64,000 bases of DNA. It comes from Nilaparvata lugens. Taxonomy: Eukaryota; Arthropoda; Insecta; Hemiptera; Delphacidae. The stretch's first letter is position 1; each line of letters opens with the position of its first letter. The translations under genes and the position numbers were made by a program. Below the pieces are notes generated by a model. That model had not been told where the DNA came from, did no database searches, and was given only the letters and a program-made list of their open reading frames with translations. The stretch spans positions 101,872,514-101,936,513 of the forward strand of contig NC_052504.1 in the NCBI RefSeq assembly GCF_014356525.2, read 5' to 3'. Shown piece after piece: positions 12,133 through 23,498 of this stretch.

Positions 12133-13190
12133 GTGAATCCCAATCCGCGAAGAGTGTACACGGAGAAGAGACTACTCATCATGATGATGAAGTCGTACAA
12201 GCGGTCCGCCGGAGGACCTCGCGGAACGCGAAGCCGACCCCAGAGTGTCGTGGTGTGTCGGCTGAATAAGGAGGAAGCGGTCGGCTACCTAGAGAGTCTT
12301 GGCCTGTCGGCAGCGGGGACTGTGAAGGAGCTGAGGAGGAGGATGGTCGAGCACCTTCGATCCCGGACCGCTGCTGCCTTTCAACCAGGTACAGAGCCGG
12401 CACTGTCCTGCTCTTCAGGCACGTATAGTCAGGGAGAAGTCTGTGACAAGGTAAGAAGTTGGAATTTACATTTTGATGGTGTATCGGATGCTCCCAGTTT
12501 CATCGAGAGGCTCGCGGAACTCCAGGGCGCATATGGGATCTCTGGGGAGCAATCTCTATAGCCTGCCGGAGCTGATGGAGGGGGGCCCTACTTTGGATGC
12601 GGAATCGTCGCTCCCAGTGGAGGACGTGGGCTGATTTTGTAGAGGCATTTAAACTCCGTTATTATCCCCATTCTTATAGTAACGACCTTGAGAGTCAGAT
12701 CATTGCAAGGAAGCAGAGGAGGGGGCGAACCGGCTGATGAGTATGCGAAGCCTTGCTTACCTAATGAGACGGTTAGGTAGTTATGAGGGGGATAGGATGC
12801 TTCAAAGATTGTATTTAAATTTATTACCGAGGTATAAATTATATGTTCGTAGTGTAGGGGTTAAAAATGTGGATGAGTTGTTAGATGTAACCCGGGCAGA
12901 TGTATGAGGCGATTCGTGCTGAAGAGAAAAACGGGAGGTTATCTCTGAAAAACACGAAAAATGATGGAGAAAAACGGAGTGATTTTCAACCTAAAGCTGC
13001 GTCGAAAACGCGAGAAAATAGGGTAGGAGAAATCCAAGAGCCTAAGTGTTGGAATTGTAATAGAATAGGGTATTGGAAGTCGAGTTGTCCCGAAATTTCT
13101 AGTTGTCAAAAGTGTAGAGAAATTTTTGATTATTGTAAATGTGTCTCACAAACCAATAAGATATCAGGAATCACTGTGGTGAAGTCATCA
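12133..13190 (+). pseudogene. Degenerate gag with SAP-like and zinc-knuckle parts
   Basis: The first open segment (12133-12561) contains LNKEEAVGYLESLGLSAAG followed by TVKELRRRMVEHL, which fits the SAP helix-extension-helix pattern. A gag-type capsid stretch follows (FDGVSDAPSFIERLAELQGA). After a frame change near 12560 the frame reads TWADFVEAFKLRYYPHSYSN and DLESQIIARKQ, then LMRRLGSYEGDRMLQRLYLN and ELLDVTRAD, all typical of insect Gypsy Gag. The segment at 12900-13328 adds a cysteine knuckle CWNCNRIGYWKSSC and a second Cys cluster (CQKCREIFDYCKC); the knuckle has Tyr where His is usual (GYWKSSC for GHWKSSC). At least two frameshifts and a stop separate the parts, so no full Gag can be made as written. 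It would package element RNA in the cytoplasm if intact. Confidence 0.75.
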
Positions 13191-13530
13191 CATGTTTTAA
13201 GTACGAGGTCGAAGTTGGGGGATGAGCGCATTTTTATTGATGTAGAAATTGCAGGGCAAAAATTCATTGCACTATTAGATATGGGAGTAGAGGTATCCTG
13301 TATTAGCGAAAAGCTCTTAAAGTGTTAGAGCAAGTAGGGTGTGTAGAAAAAAAAAAGTGTAGTCACCATGAAGTATAACTAATGGGAAGTATAAAATTTT
13401 TCCACTAAAATTATAACTAATTAAAAGTAGAAAATATTTTAGTTTCATTTCAACCGGTAGTTGTAGAGGGGCTTTCCCACGATGTGTCATTGGGTATGTC
13501 GTTATGAACAGCATAATATGAGTATTCAAA
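13191..13530 (+). pseudogene. Retroviral-type aspartic protease remnant
   Basis: Follows the zinc knuckles. It reads DVEIAGQKFIALLDMGVEVS, where the family's catalytic D-S/T-G is DMG, followed by CISEKLL and a stop. In another frame at 13449-13500 comes VVVEGLSHDVSLGMSL, the usual downstream flap-to-ILG segment. Substitution of the active-site Thr by Met plus frameshifts make it inactive. In an intact element this enzyme cleaves Gag-Pol in the particle. Confidence 0.65.
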
Positions 13531-14964
13531 TGCGTGATAGAATTGTAGAGTGGGAACCTAGTATAGTAGATAATGGTGTAACAGGTAGCTTAAAGCGTGA
13601 AGGGATGACTAAGTATGTATCTCAAAGTGCTACAGTAGCTAGCGAGAGACGGGAGAGTGAGAGTGATGGAGGTGGAATTTATGCCATGTGGGAGTAGGTG
13701 GAATGGATCTCATGCTCAATTGATACCGACAGATAAACATTTATCTCTTCTGAAGTAGCTAACCGGCTTGGAGTAGAAGGGGAGCCCATATTACCGGTTA
13801 TTGTTTGTGGGAAAAATTATAAATGGAAGGTATCTATCACATCTAATATAAACTCGTGAATGGTTTTAGGATTGAAAAATCTCCATGAATGAGAGCTGTA
13901 ATAGAGTTACAGCCTCATGGTATTCGCTTGAGAGTAGGGATGATGAGGGTATATTATCAGTTGTCTCCGGGATGGAGAAGGTAGATAAATCCCCTGTAAG
14001 AAAACTTGAAAAGTTTTCACCTATCTCTGAACAAGCTCCTGTAAGCGGGAAAAAAGTAAAGCTCCATAAGAGGGTTGAACCTATTAGACTATAATCCCGT
14101 CCTAAAAATATAGAGAAGCAGGGGAATGCTTTAAATATTAAGAATAGGCAGGATAAAGTTGTGGTACGGGACGTACTGTCACGGTTGTCTCATATAGAGG
14201 GGGGCGAGTTGAATAGAGTTAACTCAGGTTGTAGTGTAGCTCATTCATTTAAAAATCGCCGTAGCGGTAGCGAATTTAGTGGGAAAGGAGAATTGAAAAC
14301 CTGATCCGAGATAAGGAGATCAGGGGTGAATGATTTTGAAAACAATTCATTGTATTCCAGCTGTCAACAGTACAGGAGCCGATGGAGAAGAGCGAAAGGA
14401 ATAGGTAGTATTGCTGATGTGTGGAGCGGGTTGCCGCATGTGCGTTTCAAGGTGCTCGAGTGTAGAAACAGTACTGTATTGATTAGGTAGATCTGTAATG
14501 TGTTCCATATGAGGGTGAATGGTTTCTTTTCATCTTTCATCTTTTCTCCTTTTTCTTTTCATTCTTCAAAGGTGCTGCGCCGTTTTACTTTTCCTCTCCT
14601 TTCAGATTATTATACAGCTGCTGCCAGCCAGGGGCTGTCGTTATCGGTGTTATCGGGAGATAACAAGCGATGAAGTCCATTGCTAATTGCTGTTATAATA
14701 GTTGGAGCAACAGGTTATTTCTTTTTCAGCGTTAGGTCATGCTTATCTTGTGGCTGAGAAGCCTGACCTACTGCACTAATTATTCTTTTTCTTTTCAGCT
14801 TGACACTCTTCTTTATCTCTCTTTATTCTTCTGTTATCTTCCTCTTCACTCCTTCTTGTTTTCTTGAGTGCTACTTCAGGTGTGCGATCATGGGTTCAAC
14901 ACGGAGTCAACCGGTACCTCCGATGCTGGATTTTCTCTCATCGCCAACCCCCCCCCCCATCCTT
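13531..14964 (+). other. Internal remainder of Gypsy-like element, pol missing
   Basis: Where reverse transcriptase, RNase H and integrase should lie (normally about 3 kb) there are only short open stretches (13482-13697, 13885-14094) without catalytic motifs. From about 14500 the sequence becomes T- and C-rich (CTTTTCTCCTTTTTC-type tracts). A large deletion between protease and the 3' untranslated region is the simplest explanation. Confidence 0.6.
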
Positions 14965-14977
14965 AGTAGGAGTGGGG
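14965..14977 (+). promoter_or_regulatory. Polypurine tract of Gypsy-like element
   Basis: TAGGAGTGGGG directly precedes the right LTR's TGTCAC. A purine run in this position primes plus-strand synthesis in LTR elements. Confidence 0.7.
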
Positions 14978-16405
14978 TGTCACAAAGTGAATTTTTGTGA
15001 CGGAGTAGAGCCGTCGTCTAATGTATAATTTAGCGAATTTATTTATTTTAGAATAGGAATAGGATCGACTGCCGGATATATTTTGTTAGATTGCAGGTGT
15101 GTATATGCACATCATCACCATCGTCGCCAACCCTATGAATCAGCAGCAGCCGTATCATCAAAACGATAAGCGGCTACCGAGTCGGGTTGGTATCGTTCTT
15201 CATGAAATTTCTGGAATAGAAATATTGTTACCGGCCTGATTTAGTGTAGCAATTAGTATCATTGTCATCATTAGCTGCACCCTTAACATCAGTAGCAGCT
15301 GAGTCAAACCTGTCAAATGACCAGTGGCGTGATCGTCTTTTCAGACTCTCATTGGTCGGGGAGCTCTTTCCCCCGGCCTCCTAATTTTCAGCGACCCCGT
15401 GCTGCTTCAAGAAGACCGGGAGAGAAGCAGTTGTTCGGTGAAGGGTTTGTGTACGGCGCGTTCCGAGCGGCGCTCCTAATAGTGGTGTACTAGAGGGTTA
15501 ATATTCTATTCTGTATTTTAGTGAATGGAATATTGTATGTCGAATTGCCGACTGTATTTGAAGGTGGATTTTCCTGGGGGATTTTCTTTCTTGTCGGTTA
15601 TTTTTCCTAATCCGTATCACTGGGGGTGAACGAGTTATCCTGGTTTTGAAACCTGTAAGGGATCTCAAGTTTGTGCTACAAATAGTTGAGTGGGAAATTT
15701 AGCTAGGTTTATAGCAGATTTTTTGAGTACTCAATTTATAAGTCTCAACTCTGTCGCTTCACAACGTTTTAATTAACTTATAATACGGGAAGTGAGGATC
15801 AGTTCGCTATTATCCGTATCAGTATCCACGTCGATTCAGGTAATGTATGTCAGGACTGTTAGTCCATATATTTTTCTTCTCTGTAGTAAGGGGCCTTCAG
15901 TTTAAAGAGTAATTCTTCTCCATTGAATTTTTATTCTTGTAGGGAAATCCCTGTCCTTGGAGAATAGTTATACTCAATTAATTTTTATTCTTGTGAGAAA
16001 ATCCTGTCCTTTTGAGAAAAGTTTTCTCGATTAAGTTTTATCCTTGTAGAGAGATTATTATCATTTATTGTAAATTTTCCTCGCTTAGTTGTTCATACTA
16101 TAGAGTGGCCCAGTATTTTAACTTTTCTTAGCAGTTTTGATTGCGGTATTCCTAGTAGGAAAATTCAATCATTTCCTAGAGAACTCAGGTACAGCTGAGT
16201 TCGTCCTTGTCGAAGTTGGTAGACTGCTGCATCCTTTCTCTTTCTTTCTCTTAATTCTTCCTGTGTTAAAATCCTTCCTGATCTCAGTTCCAGATTCGAG
16301 ATCGTCCTAGTCGCGGGTTTTCAGAACCGCGAATCCTTTCTAAAATCCTTAGAAACCTGTCTTCATTGATAGCAAATATTATTTGCTGGTTTTCCCTGTG
16401 GAAAA

Positions 16406-17623
16406 CGCTATATGAATACGTTAGCTGGACTTGGTGTTGAAGATGAATATTACAAATTTTTAAATATATATATGAGAATATGAAATTAGAATGTTCAGTA
16501 AGAGGAGAGTTTAAAGAGATACATGTGAAAAGAGGATTAAGACAAGGTGATGTTCCATCTGCAAAAATATTTAATGCCATTTTAGAAACAACCTTCAAAA
16601 ATTTAGACTGGCAAGATAGAGGCATAGATATCAATGGGGAGAGGTTGAACTGCTTGAAATTTGCCGATGATATTGTTCTTATAGGAAGAAGTGCAAGTGA
16701 AGTTAAGGATATGTAAATGAGATGATGGAAGAAACAAAACAAATAGCCTTAAAGTAAATTTTGAAAAATCAAAGGTTATGAGTTCAATTGTCAAGCAGAT
16801 GAAGTAATTGATTGAACCAAGGAGGAATTATCGAAAATGTCAACAGCTTCATATATTTAGGGCAAAGAATTGGAAAAGGACGGTCAATGGGGAGAAATCA
16901 CAAGAAGAATTGTGTTGGGATGGTCAATGTTTAAAGATTTAATCACCTTTTCCGCCTCCACGGTTATTATGGAAAATAAGCGAAAATTACTTCAGATGTG
17001 TATAATCCAGTTATGTTGTATGTCTGTGAAACATGGACTCTCACAGGAAAAATTATCAGGAAAATGAGAACTAGTATGAGAGCAATGCTACGGATCATGT
17101 TGGGAGTTACTAAAAGAGATAAAAAGATGAAAATATGGATATCCAAAGAGACAATGGTTGAGGACATAGGACGGTGATAGTAGAAAGAAAATGGAACTGG
17201 GCAGGACATATAGCAAGAACAAAAGACAACAGATGGACAAAGAAGATAATAGACTGGTATCCACGAACACTGAAGAGAAGCAGAGGACGACCAACCAACA
17301 GATGGGACGAGGAATTTAGGAGAGTCTGCGGTGGAGCAACATGGCAGAGGGTAGCACAGGAGAGGACGGAATGGGAGAGGATGAAGAAGGTGTACGGCGG
17401 TGTTTGGCTATACAAAGACTAAATTTCAAAAGTGAATGTTATTTATCATGTTCATATTTCATTTGGTGCAAACCAAAGAAGTAACCTCAGCGGAAGCTGA
17501 CCATGAAAATTTGCAACCATGAAAATTTATTTTATTTTTACTATGTACCAATAGGTAAATACTGTAAAAGTTGCAATAAAAGGTTTATTTATTTATTATT
17601 TATTATTTATTATTTATTTATTT
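16406..17623 (+). mobile_element. 5'-truncated RTE-type LINE
   Basis: Inserted in the right LTR and flanked by an 11-bp target duplication CCTGTGGAAAA (16395-16405 and 17624-17634). It ends in a (TTTA)n tail. It encodes the back half of a reverse transcriptase: KRGLRQGDVPSAKIFNAILE, then LKFADDIVLIGRS (the FADD catalytic box), later RRIVLGWSMF, then WAGHIARTKDNRW and GRPTNRWDEEFRR with a W..VAQERTEWE end. That tail is diagnostic of RTE-clade proteins. Open segments 16480-16716 and 17174-17422 are in different frames with further breaks between. The endonuclease half is absent through 5' truncation, so it is dead on arrival. Confidence 0.88.
17585..17623. repeat. (TTTA)n tail of RTE insertion
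   Basis: TTTATTTATTATTTATTATT-like run forming the 3' tail, abutting the target duplication. Confidence 0.85.
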
Positions 17624-18672
17624 CCTGTGGAAAATTCACGAATTTTCCCGTGATCTCAGTTGCAAATTAGAGATCGATCTTGTGGTAGTCCTTAGACTGG
17701 CAATTACTTGGAAAAGTCTATTGAAATCTTTTCCTGAATTAGTAGTCTCAGACTCGATATTTCCTCGTGGAAAATCCTGGAAAAATCCTTTCCTACCTGA
17801 CAACGACAGACTGTTGTTTCCCGATATTATTCTACAGACTGTGTCTGTTAAAAATCTTTTCTATCCTCTCATAATAGTCGACATACTGACTATTAATTTA
17901 AAAGCGTTTCGGACGATTGAGAGTGATTCCCATACCCTTAAGGGCAGTCACAGATTGGCCCTTAATAACCGGCGCGCAGTCATCAGATTAGCGCGGAATC
18001 CTGTTTAGCAGCATTTCAGAATTGCTGAAAATCCTTTTGCAGCTGCAGGCTCGCGATTCAGAAATCTGACACCCGAAACCTTATCCTCTACACTTTAATT
18101 ACCACATAATTGAAATTGATATACTGTATTTAGCTAGCAGGTCCAGCTTGCTGAGAGCTAGAGCGCAATTCTCAGATTGCGGATTATTGAGCAGATATTT
18201 ATTTGCTGTAGAGAATAATAATCTTATTATTGATTCTCTGTTCCCTATACCGTATACCTCATACCCTGCACCCTATTCTCTATAGCTCACACCCTATACC
18301 GTGCCCTATTTAATTATACCTTGAATACTACTAGTAACTCCATAGTTCCATCATACCTTTACCCCATAGCTCTCACCTTAAACCTCATAGAAAAACCTCG
18401 TCCTGGGCTTGCAGGTACCCTGTATTCCAAAGGCCGAGGGCCGAATCGGCCAGCAACGGCATGGGCGAACACTCTTCCCCTGAAAGTAAAAATCTCGCGA
18501 AAGAAACAGGGGTAAAGAATCAGGATAGAGGGAGAAGTGTAGGTCCGGTAACTCCACCTGTCAGTACGGCTACTGACCCCGACCCATATCCGACTGTAGC
18601 TAGTCCGCGTTGTAGCAATACTTCGCAATTATTAGGAAACCTAGAGGGTGGAATAGGTCATTGCTAATAAAA

Positions 18673-18921
18673 TATTATTTGCTTCCATTTCCTACATAGA
18701 CTCCAAGCCATCACAACCTGAACTTTTGAGTGTGGTCCAAGAATTTGGTCTTCTTTTGTCATACACTACATGTTAATGTAATCTACTCATTCACCAAAGC
18801 TCAAGATAGTCAATTTCTCGATTGTCTCCATAGCTTTCATTTTGCTGTCATGAATGTGAGAAATTCTTTTTGAAGTCCTGGAAGACATTTGATATTCCTT
18901 GTCCACATTGATAGAGTTGAC
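18673..18921 (-). pseudogene. P-element-like transposase, middle part (dead)
   Basis: On the minus strand this reads VNSINVDKEYQMSSRTSKRI, then EKLTILSFGE and a stop, then DQILGPHSKVQVVMA and CRKWKQI. P-family transposases have a conserved S-F-D-E here, whose Asp is the first catalytic residue, followed by the GPH..VQV and WKQP motifs. In this copy the Asp position is Gly (codon at 18793-18795). It continues directly into the fragment ending at 9468 (WKQI...FDQKMTK), showing the Gypsy-like element interrupts one reading frame. Upstream it should join the fragment starting at 30651, with roughly six residues missing. At least two in-frame stops are present. Confidence 0.8.
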
Positions 18922-20433
18922 AGTCTATGTTAAAACTCAATTTGCATCATCCTTGATTTTTGAACTTAGCGCGTTGCCAGTATAGCCAACGTTTGGCAGA
19001 TTTAGTCTGCATTGTTTTCAATATTTGTATTTGTAATAATTTCAATTTGTTGTCTAGTATTATTTGATTAATTTCAAATTTGTCCTTTTTCACTTGCTTT
19101 GAATAATATTTGTGTTTTGTATCTTTATTCTTGCATTTCTCACTTGCGGAAATCGTTGTAGGTAGGTTTTGCTCCACTCGGCTTGCCGTGGCGCTGGTGT
19201 GCTGCTTCTTTGTTTCAACTCGATTCCAAAATGTAAAAATTGGCCAACTCTTGTTTTCAATTTTCGAATTTGAATTTATTCCAGCTGAATATTCAATACT
19301 TTCATGTTTCATTGGCATATTTGCGATAAATATGGCCTAATTCAATCAAACAAATGTATGTCTTCACGGATTGTGTTTGAATCTCAAACTTCTGGTAGGT
19401 GTAACCTCACTTTCCATTTGAACACGCTTTTCTGAACTCAATTTTTAGAATTTAGTTTAAAGCTCTTTCCAATTTACATTGTTCATCTATTTCAATCTTT
19501 TTTAAAAAATGTCATTTAGCATTTTGACCCATTGAATTCTCAGTGATCTACTTGTCAAGTTGCTATTCCGATTTATTCTTTGTTCGGACATTACGTTTCA
19601 AGAGCATTCAATTATTTGCATTTCTGCAAAAATTCAAGATCATCAAGATTGCTTGATGTTTCTACAAATCTTTATTTCATATTCTTGTTTTCAAACTCTT
19701 TGTACTCTGAACTCTGTGTAGTTCAGAGCGCTGTTGCTACAGTCAACATATTTTCTTACCGTAGGGTATTTTTTCCTCTGTCCACAGTTTGGATTTGGGA
19801 AACTCAATCAATCTCTACATCTCTCGAATCAATCTGCTACCGAATCTGTTCTACAATTCTACCTACGATCGAATCTACCGATAAAGGTCTGCAGTCTCTA
19901 TTGACAGTGAAATTGCATCCACTTTGGGGTTCCATATACCCTCCCACTCACTTGGTCGACTGTGCATTTAGCATTCCACTTTAGGGTTACGTATACCCTC
20001 CCACTCTCTGGCCGGTATGGTGATGATGATTTCCATTGCTGGAGCATTTCTTACAAATGCCTACAATCTTCGACAGCTTTCGACATCCTCAAGATACTCA
20101 GTTTGAGTAATTGTATATTCATCATAAATTTGTAATATCATCCATTCTTATTCATTCATCTGTCTATTTTCATTCATCATTATCATTCTACTGCTATTGT
20201 TCATTTACTATATAGATTTATCTTACTTATGAGCTGTGCCTACAAAGGCAATCAAAGAGTTTGTCATTTCAGGACATTGAATAATATTCAAAATTTTGAA
20301 TACAAAATCATTTTATTTTTTGAATCTTGTTTCTTTACAATTTGTTTCTTTACAATTGGCATCACATTCAACTTATGTATTTTGAAATTACATCACAATC
20401 AATTCAACAATAAAAATAACAATATTCACTACT
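18922..20433 (+). repeat. Left LTR of BEL/Pao element
   Basis: Begins AGTCTATGTTAAAACTC and ends TTCACTACT, aligning with 28987-30519 over its length. Compared with that copy it is mostly missing single bases (for example at 19038, 19332, 19472), giving 1512 against 1533 bp. Terminal AGT...ACT is unusual for BEL elements, which normally have TG...CA. Confidence 0.92.
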
Positions 20434-20439
20434 TTTGAA

Positions 20440-20465
20440 TATGAATATGAATATGAATATGAATT
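20440..20465. repeat. (ATATGA)n LINE tail
   Basis: About four copies of GAATAT at the LINE's 3' end; on the LINE's own strand this is a short microsatellite tail, as seen in CR1-group elements. Confidence 0.85.
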
Positions 20466-20885
20466 TATTACCAAATACAAAAAATATTTTTACAAACAAA
20501 AATCATTAAATTACAATAGTTTTTGGCGTGACTGGAAGAAGAAGCCTTGAGCTCCAGCCACGAGTTCTAAAAATAAGAAATACATTTTTTAACTAATAAC
20601 AGCAGTACAAATGATACATTCTGTTGATATATGGTAAATAATCTATGGATGTTGAATTTTATCAAATAGTCAAGTACTTGATAAACAAAATATAGATACA
20701 CAGAAAAATAATATAAAAATTGTCAAGTTCTAATAATTTTTATACAATTGATATTCCAAAAATTGTTGATTTAGCCAACTCAATTCTCAATTTAAAATAA
20801 TAGTTCTGTTTTACCCAAGATCTTATTAATCTCAATTTGGTTTTTGTTATTTTATCCTTAATAAAGTCTTCCGGAATTTTATTTA

Positions 20886-21953
20886 TTAGTTTATTACTCT
20901 GATATTCAAATGGTGTTTACTAGATTTTAATGAAGTAAAGTTAATATTGAAAGCATTTACTACAGTTGGCCGTATATTATAAGGGATTGTGCGACGGGTA
21001 AATTGATGTGTATTTTTATTAATAAAAATAATTAAATTTGTCACATAAGTTTGACATAACGTTGGTAGATCTATCTCTTCAAATATTAATCTGCTGGGAT
21101 AGAGTCTGGGTCTTCCAAGCGCAGCTCTAATAATATGCTTTTGTATTATAAAAAGTTTTTTAAAATGAGTGTCATACGCTGCTCCCCATACTTCTATATT
21201 ATAATGGAAAAGTGAATGAGCATAAGCGTAGTAAATCGTTCTCAAAATATTCAAGTCTTTTAATTGGTTTATTCTGTAAAAAATTGTTATTAAATATTTC
21301 AGTTTGAAGCATAGATTCTGAATGTGAACGTCCCATTTAATATGCTGATCCACAGAAACACCTAAATATTTGATTGATTTAACTCTTTCTATTGTTGGAC
21401 AAGTGCAGTTAATAGTGATGTTGTTATGACAGTGTATTATCAGCTCAAGCTCATCAGGAGGCTGACCACTTATGTTAGGGGAAAAAGATATGTATTTAGT
21501 TTTACTCGCATTTAGAGTTAAAATATGGCTGTTCAACCACGATTTAACTATTTCAAGACCACGATTAGCAGAGTTAAATGTTTCATTCCATGTTAAGCCT
21601 GAGAAGATTAGAGCAGTGTCATCGGCAAATGATAGTGTGACACCATTAGGAATATCAATTTTCAATAAGTCATTGACATAAATCAAAAAAAAGTAGCGGC
21701 GATAGAACAGTTCCTTGTGGAAGTCCAAACTCTTTTATATTTGAATGTCAGTTTTATCATTTATTGTTAAAATTTGGATTCGATCTGTCAAATAGCTTGC
21801 AAATATATCTTTTGTTGTTCCTCTTATTCCACAACACTCTAGCTTATGAAAAAGGATAGAATGTGGTATAGAATCAAAGGCCTTTGCCAAGTCCAAAAAT
21901 ATAGCAAGTGTTTTTCTATTACTATCAAAACTTTTATTTATTAAATTTGTCAA
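20886..21953 (-). pseudogene. LINE reverse transcriptase (frameshifted)
   Basis: Two open segments cover the catalytic core. Segment 21735-21953 has AIFLDLAKAFDSIPHSILFH, the palm motif with the first catalytic Asp. Segment 20886-21728 has FLIYVNDLL, then GVTLSFADDTALIFSG (the F-A-D-D box), LTLNASKTKYISFSP, KSIKYLGVSVDQHIKWD and a C-terminal thumb with EVWGAAYDTHFKK. Between them the expected P-Q-G-T-V-L-S-P motif is present in the DNA near 21700 but split by a one-base shift, so the protein would be broken. Intact, it would copy the element RNA at a nicked chromosomal site. The style fits the CR1/Jockey group; exact clade not determined. Confidence 0.85.
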
Positions 21954-22590
21954 GTGTAAGACAGCATCTTTGGTGGATTTACCTTCTTGAAAACCATACT
22001 GGTTACTCGAAATGAATTGTTTTTCCTAAGAAAGTCCATCAATCTAACTTTTATAATTTTTTCCATAATTTTTGATAAATTGGTTAATAAGCTAATAGGT
22101 CTATAGTTTTGAGGATTTGCAAGGTCCTTGGATTTAGGTATTGGTTTAATTAAAGCTATCTTGAATTTCTTTGGAAAATATCCTAATAAAAAACATTATT
22201 AAAAATGATTTCCAGAGGGAAACAATGAATTTTGAGATTTTTTTAAACATATTCCACTAATGTTATCCACACCCGAGACGAGTTTGGTTCAGCTCATGTA
22301 TAAATTATTATTTCCGCAGTATCGGTTGGTTTTAGGAAGAAGCTATTCAAAGGTCTCCAGGAGGTAGACTCTGGGATTTCAATTCGATTATTCTGTATCA
22401 AATTATTAGCATAAGACTGGCCAACTGTTGCAAAGTGCTTATTTAATACATTAGCTTCAATTTTGGGTTGAAAATCCCTATTTTATTGTTTGTAATCTCC
22501 TTTATGCATTCCCATGTCTTCTTCATATTACCTTATAAAATTGAAATTTTTCGTTGTAGTATTCTATTTTTGCATTTTTTATCACGTTGT

Positions 22591-23060
22591 TCAGAGTGTT
22601 TCTGTACCGTTTATATTCCTCCTTAATCCATTATTGAATGGTTGCTTATTCAACTCTCTATGCATCTTGTCCCTTTTTCTAATAGAATTAATAATGCCTT
22701 GACTAATCCATTGTTTTAAGGGTCTCCTTTTATGTGGTATTTTAAAAGTTTTTGAATTTTTTTTTATGTGGTCCGTCAGAGTATTTACAAAATTATTAAC
22801 CATTATCAATGTTCTCTGAATTATTATCAAGTATATTATCCCATCTTTCATTCTCTAAGCATCGATAAAGATTCTCATAGTCGATTTATTCTAGTTTAGT
22901 CAATTCATTACTTTCAGGTTTATTCTGCTATTATTATATGCATGGTTGTGATAAAGTGGTCGGTAATATTTGATTCAATTATAGTTGCTAATATATTATC
23001 AGGATTTATATTATTATTTTTGAGAAAAATATGGTCTATACATACTATATATCTATACAT
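22591..23060 (-). pseudogene. LINE endonuclease end and linker remnant
   Basis: Segment 22591-22851 reads KRRPLKQWISQGIINSIRKR then DKMHRELNK, the usual linker upstream of the reverse transcriptase. Further 5' (22940-23050) another frame reads DNILATIIESNITDHFITTM, typical of the C-terminal end of LINE endonucleases (the S-D-H motif, here T-D-H). Frameshifts separate the parts. The catalytic N-terminal half was not found. Confidence 0.6.
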
Positions 23061-23207
23061 ACTATGGTCTATACTTGATTTTGCAATTATTCGCATTACC
23101 TATTGTTTTGGTAGGATGAGTTGTATTCAGGACTCAGCCTACCTGGTCCTCTATTAATTTTGCTACCAGAAAAGTTATTTTGATAGATATCAGGTGCATA
23201 TTTATCA

Positions 23208-23498
23208 TTATATTTGGCCGTCTCCGGTCCGGATATTTCATATTGACATATGCTTAGAAAATACATTTATTCTTATTCATTATTTTACATCAATGTGTAA
23301 TGATTATTGTCTTATACTTTTATTCATAGTGTTTATTTCTGTATGTTCAAGGGTAATATTTGAATGGAGTTGCTCATACTGATACATTCAACCAAGCACT
23401 TATGTCATTGTTCCCAACAATTGGATACAACACCAGTAGCCATCCAGTGTAAGAGGAGGTCGAACATTTTCAATTGAGGTATCGTTCCAATTTTCAAT
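23208..23498 (+). other. BEL 5' leader, primer site unclear
   Basis: Sequence between the LINE and the gag start. A TGG-containing stretch (TTGGATACAACACCAG, about 23419) could be part of a primer site, but primer sites normally sit next to the left LTR, which here is separated by 2.8 kb of LINE. No assignment is safe. Confidence 0.35.

Larger units (their letters stand above)
9469..18672 (+). mobile_element. Pol-less Gypsy-like LTR retrotransposon
   Basis: Two direct LTRs (9469-12070 and 14978-18672, the latter enlarged by a 1.2-kb RTE insertion) flank a 2.9-kb internal region with degraded gag and protease but no reverse transcriptase, RNase H or integrase core. Both LTRs begin TGTCACAAAGTG and end GCTAATAAAA. 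The flanks are the two halves of a P-like transposase reading frame, so the insertion point is clear; a short duplication (AATAT or ATAT) can be aligned, but exact LTR ends are ambiguous by 1-3 bases. It would be non-autonomous, needing enzymes from a relative. The Gypsy-like class is inferred from the gag and aspartic protease style. Confidence 0.85.
14978..18672 (+). repeat. Right LTR of Gypsy-like element, split by RTE
   Basis: Collinear with the left LTR from TGTCACAAAG to GCTAATAAAA, apart from the RTE at 16406-17623 and a shortening near 18415, where the left copy has about 110 extra bases (roughly 11695-11810). Numerous one-base length differences from the left copy break the frame that is open there. 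Confidence 0.9.
20434..23207 (-). mobile_element. CR1/Jockey-type LINE, inside the BEL element
   Basis: Minus-strand non-LTR retrotransposon. Its 3' end at about 20436 carries a (TTCATA)n tail (read on the minus strand), directly against the left BEL LTR. Going 5'-ward come a reverse transcriptase (20886-21953), a linker (22591-22851) with PHKRRPLKQWISQGIINSIR, and the end of an apurinic-type endonuclease near 22940-23050 (DHIFLKN, then SNITDHFIT). The upstream end is placed at 23207 because the second fragment of this LINE (30516-30650) stops at the same base. The rest of the endonuclease and any ORF1 are not visible, so the element is 5'-truncated. Confidence 0.8.

Noticed and set aside
12179..12403. 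Minus-strand frame opposite gag
   Set aside because: Shadow of the GC-rich gag coding stretch, which itself shows SAP-like and capsid motifs.
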